64,000 nt of DNA from JBBROS01 sp963792675. GTDB taxonomy: Bacteria > Pseudomonadota > Alphaproteobacteria > Acetobacterales > Acetobacteraceae. Positions 61,646 to 64,000 of the stretch are shown here, in pieces (position 1 is the stretch's first letter; the number at the start of each line of letters is the position of its first letter). The stretch lies in the NCBI GenBank assembly GCA_963792675.1, contig CAWBWT010000002.1, positions 1,488,001-1,552,000 on the forward strand, in the 5' to 3' direction. The notes under the pieces were generated by a model. The model was not told where the DNA came from, did not search any database, and worked only from the letters and a program-made list of their open reading frames with translations. The translations under genes and the position numbers were made by a program.

Positions 61646-62962
61646 ATGTCCGCGACCGCAATCGGCACCGCGATGTCCGAGGAGGACCGCCGCCGCATGC
61701 TCACCAAGGTCGCGCTGGCCGCGACCATCGGCACCACCATCGAGTGGTACGACTTCTTCCTGTACGGCACAGCCACCGGCTTGGTGTTCGGCTCGCTGTT
61801 CTTCCCCAACGACAACCCGGTGGTCGCCACCCTGAACGCGTTCGGCGTTTACGCGGTCGGCTTCGTCGCGCGTCCGGTCGGGGCGGCGATCTTCGGCCAC
61901 TTCGGCGACCGCATCGGCCGCAAGTCCACCTTGATCGCGACGCTGATGCTGATGGGGGTGGCGACCGTGCTGGTCGGCGTCGTGCCGTCCTATGCCTCGA
62001 TCGGCATCTGGGGCGCCATCATCCTCACCGCCCTGCGCTTCATCCAGGGCATCGGCGTGGGCGGCGAATGGGGCGGCTCGGTGCTGATGTCGATGGAGTG
62101 GTCGGGCGGCAATGGCGGCCGAGGCCTGGCCGCATCCTGGCCGCAGATGGGGGTGGCGGCCGGGCTGTTCACCGCGAACCTCGCCGTGCTGGCGTTCAGT
62201 GCCATCTCCGGCGACGGGTTCCTTACCTGGGGCTGGCGGGTGCCGTTCCTGCTGTCGGTAATCCTGATCGGCGTCGGCCTGTGGATCCGGCTCGGCATCG
62301 AGGAGTCGCCGACCTTCAAGCAGATGAGCGCCAGCAACACGATCGAGAAGACCCCGGCGCTGACGGTGATGCGGCGCTACCCGAAGGCGATCCTACTGAG
62401 CGCGCTGGCCCGCATGGGGGAGCAGGCGCCGTTCTACATCTTCACCGCCTTCGTGTTCTCGTACGGCGTCGGCACCCTGCATTTGTCACGCAATCTGCTG
62501 CTGGCGGCGGTGATGGCGGCGTCGGTGCTGTCGATGGTGACGGTGCCGCTCTCCGGGCACCTGTCGGACCGCTTCGGGCGGCGCCGGGTCTATATCCTGG
62601 GCGCCGTGCTGACCGGGATCTTCGGGTTCGCCTACGTGGCGATGCTCAACACGTTGTCGCCGACCCTGGTGTTCATCGCCATCGTCGCGTCGCTGGTGCC
62701 GCACGACATCATGTACGGACCGCAGGCGGCGCTGATTGCCGAATGCTTCCCCGGGCGGCTGCGCTATAGCGGCGCTTCGATCGGATACCAGCTCGCCTCG
62801 GTGATCGCCGGCGGCCCGGCTCCGCTGATCGTCGCCTGGCTGCTGGCCGAGTATCAATCGGGCTGGGTGATCGCCTTGTTCATCCTTGCCTGCGCGCTGA
62901 TCAGCGTGGTCGCAACGGCTTTGATGCCGGATCACACCAACAAGGACCTTGTCGACGGGTAG
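61646..62962 (+). CDS. MHS-family MFS transporter
   Basis: The 438-residue protein has 12 predicted helices and metabolite:H+ symporter motifs: TIEWYDFFLYGTATGLVFG, GHFGDRIGRKSTLI (loop 2-3), RFIQGIGVGGEWGGSVLM and HLSDRFGRRRVYILG (second half). MHS transporters import organic acids or osmolytes (KgtP, ProP, shikimate). An ACGGGAGA site precedes the ATG. Substrate unknown. Confidence 0.92.
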   Translation: MSATAIGTAMSEEDRRRMLTKVALAATIGTTIEWYDFFLYGTATGLVFGSLFFPNDNPVVATLNAFGVYAVGFVARPVGAAIFGHFGDRIGRKSTLIATLMLMGVATVLVGVVPSYASIGIWGAIILTALRFIQGIGVGGEWGGSVLMSMEWSGGNGGRGLAASWPQMGVAAGLFTANLAVLAFSAISGDGFLTWGWRVPFLLSVILIGVGLWIRLGIEESPTFKQMSASNTIEKTPALTVMRRYPKAILLSALARMGEQAPFYIFTAFVFSYGVGTLHLSRNLLLAAVMAASVLSMVTVPLSGHLSDRFGRRRVYILGAVLTGIFGFAYVAMLNTLSPTLVFIAIVASLVPHDIMYGPQAALIAECFPGRLRYSGASIGYQLASVIAGGPAPLIVAWLLAEYQSGWVIALFILACALISVVATALMPDHTNKDLVDG

Positions 62963-62970
62963 AGAAAAGG

Positions 62971-62989
62971 CTGGGGGCGGCGCCCCCAG
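62971..62989. terminator. Terminator palindrome, second copy
   Basis: CTGGGGGC, loop GGC and GCCCCCAG form an 8-bp stem between the convergent MHS transporter and GlcG-family genes. Its core is identical to that at 40320-40338. Confidence 0.6.
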
Positions 62990-62997
62990 ACCCGCGT

Positions 62998-63519
62998 TTA
63001 CTTGTTGATGGTCGCGGCGCCGGCCTTGGACGACACCTCATCTTGCGAACCGGTGCCGCCGGACACGCCGATCGCCCCGATCAGCTTGCCGTCCTCGACC
63101 AGCGGGATGCCGCCGCGCGAACCGATCACGCCGTCGAGCGACAATTGGTAGATCAGCCCGTTCTGCATGCCGTTCTCGAACAGCTTGGTTTCGCGGCGGA
63201 ACGTCGCCGCCGCGCGCGCCTTGTGTTCAGAGATCGCGATCGACGCCAGCTGCGCGCCGTCCATGCGGCCGAACGCGACCAGGTTGCCGCCGGAATCCAC
63301 CACCGCGATGTTCATCTTCCAGTCGTGCTTCTTGGCCTCGGCCGCGGCCGCCGCAACCACGGATTGAGCGCGGTCCATCGAGATCGGCGCACCGTAGGGC
63401 ACGTCGAACGGCATCTTGTCCGGGATCGCATCCAGGTTCGGCGGCGTTTGCGCCGGCTGCGCCATGGCCGACCCAGCCATCACCGCAGCGCCCAGCACCG
63501 CTGTGACCAAAGTTCTCAT
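62998..63519 (-). CDS. GlcG/HbpS family exported protein
   Basis: The 173-residue product has a signal peptide (MRTLVTAVLGAAVMAGSAMA, cleavage near residue 20) and a GlcG/HbpS domain: MNIAVVDSGGNLVAFGRMDGA, then SIAISEHKARAAATFRRETK and the end LIGAIGVSGGTGSQDE. Relatives bind heme or small ligands outside the cytoplasm. A GGGGGAGA ribosome site supports ATG 63519. Confidence 0.9.
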   Translation of the reverse strand: MRTLVTAVLGAAVMAGSAMAQPAQTPPNLDAIPDKMPFDVPYGAPISMDRAQSVVAAAAAEAKKHDWKMNIAVVDSGGNLVAFGRMDGAQLASIAISEHKARAAATFRRETKLFENGMQNGLIYQLSLDGVIGSRGGIPLVEDGKLIGAIGVSGGTGSQDEVSSKAGAATINK

Positions 63520-63695
63520 CGACGTTTCTCCCCCTTGTTGCCCGGCCTCCGTTTCGCTCGGTGTGCCGGGTTGCGTTCGATTGCCGACGCCGGAGCAGCA
63601 TGCTGCCATTCTGCTAGCGACACAACGCCGAGGTCGCGGCCGCAGCCGCCGGGGTGTATGGCGTCCGGCGTTCTCCCGCTGGATGCGTCTTGCCG

Positions 63696-64000
63696 ATGCT
63701 GCCCCCTTGGCACCCCGATCGCCTCGCCGACCGGCTCCCGTTCCTGCGCCGCCGGGCGCTGCTGACGGCCGCCACGCGCGCCTTCTTCGCCGCCCGCGGC
63801 TACTCGGAGGTCGAGACGCCCTATGCCGTGCCCACGCCAGGGGAGGAGGTGCATCTCGACGCGCTCCGCACCGAAGCGACCGACGCGTACGGCGCCCGGC
63901 GCACGCTGTGGCTGCACACCAGCCCGGAATTCGCGATGAAGAAGCTGCTCGCGGGCGGGGTGGGGCCGATCGTCCAGCTTGCCCGCGTGTGGCGCAACAA
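63696..64000 (+). CDS. epmA: EF-P lysine aminoacylase-like protein, N-terminal part (runs off the window)
   Basis: The 101 codons present encode a class II lysyl-tRNA-synthetase-like catalytic domain without the anticodon-binding domain: LRRRALLTAATRAFFAARGYSEVETPY, then VPTPGEEVHLDAL and LWLHTSPEFAMKKLL, and LARVWRN at the edge. EpmA attaches beta-lysine to elongation factor P. The ATG at 63696 starts the domain directly, without an N-terminal extension, which separates it from LysS. Confidence 0.87.
   Translation, partial: MLPPWHPDRLADRLPFLRRRALLTAATRAFFAARGYSEVETPYAVPTPGEEVHLDALRTEATDAYGARRTLWLHTSPEFAMKKLLAGGVGPIVQLARVWRN

Overview
The window is very GC-rich, densely coded alphaproteobacterial chromosome. 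The gene content fits a phototrophic or formerly phototrophic member of the Acetobacteraceae (Rhodospirillales). It carries the bacteriochlorophyll genes bchI, bchD and bchO, a CO-dehydrogenase-type (cox) accessory set, PEP-CTERM surface proteins, a complex I NDUFS4-like subunit and a zinc-type hemB. The family is an inference from gene content; no rRNA gene is present to confirm it.

Layout, left to right. 1-1.4 kb: start of an FAD oxidoreductase and a TPR/glycosyltransferase-25 protein. 1.5-8 kb: a leftward operon bchI-bchD-bchO-DUF3422-small membrane protein with 4-base overlaps, and rightward hemB, so two steps of tetrapyrrole synthesis lie together. 8-10.3 kb: MYG1 family, a 44-residue basic protein, a flavin reductase and a small exported protein. 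10.4-16.1 kb: hydantoinase/oxoprolinase-type hyuA and hyuB, both frameshifted, divergent from two 2-hydroxyacid dehydrogenases. 16.1-18.7 kb: two tandem PEP-CTERM paralogues. 18.9-27.5 kb: acyl-CoA synthetase, split chromate transporter, CHAP protein, RidA, a lipoprotein and its unknown partner, a frameshifted amidase and an AsmA-like protein. 27.6-33.2 kb: leftward cox accessory operon coxG-coxD-coxE-xdhC(N)-xdhC(C)-mocA-like, with palindromic repeats in two of its gaps and no CO dehydrogenase structural genes. 33.3-40.3 kb: a 24-bp tandem repeat, PrpB-like lyase, histone-deacetylase family, DUF192, tRNA-Pro, an NDUFS4-like subunit, an alpha/beta hydrolase lacking its serine, tartrate dehydrogenase and pyrE. 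40.3-49.4 kb: GDSL/DUF4214 protein, omega-aminotransferase, polyprenyl diphosphate synthase, DUF2007, methyltransferase, DMT transporter, Asp/Glu racemase, GDPD and citrate synthase. 49.6-61 kb: CYTH/CHAD and SixA, two photolyases of different classes, an unusual P-loop membrane protein, a metallophosphatase, and the ligase-associated PdeM-helicase pair with tandem hairpins between them. 61-64 kb: small exported protein, MHS transporter, GlcG/HbpS protein and the start of epmA.

Most genes are conserved chromosomal genes. I see no prophage, insertion sequence, CRISPR array or integrated element. No gene-free stretch exceeds about 290 bases. The longest gaps are 22652-22938 (a less GC-rich leader region), 51549-51825 (between divergent genes) and 33229-33483 (tandem repeats).

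The strongest odd signals are five single-base reading-frame breaks (three within hyuAB, one each in the amidase and the helicase), small palindromic repeats in the cox cluster and at convergent gene ends, tandem hairpins between the helicase and pdeM, and a hydrolase with glycine at the nucleophile position. I did not find a system I can defend as entirely new. The best candidate for an undescribed function is the lipoprotein plus P-loop/proline-rich membrane protein pair at 53.5-55.3 kb.
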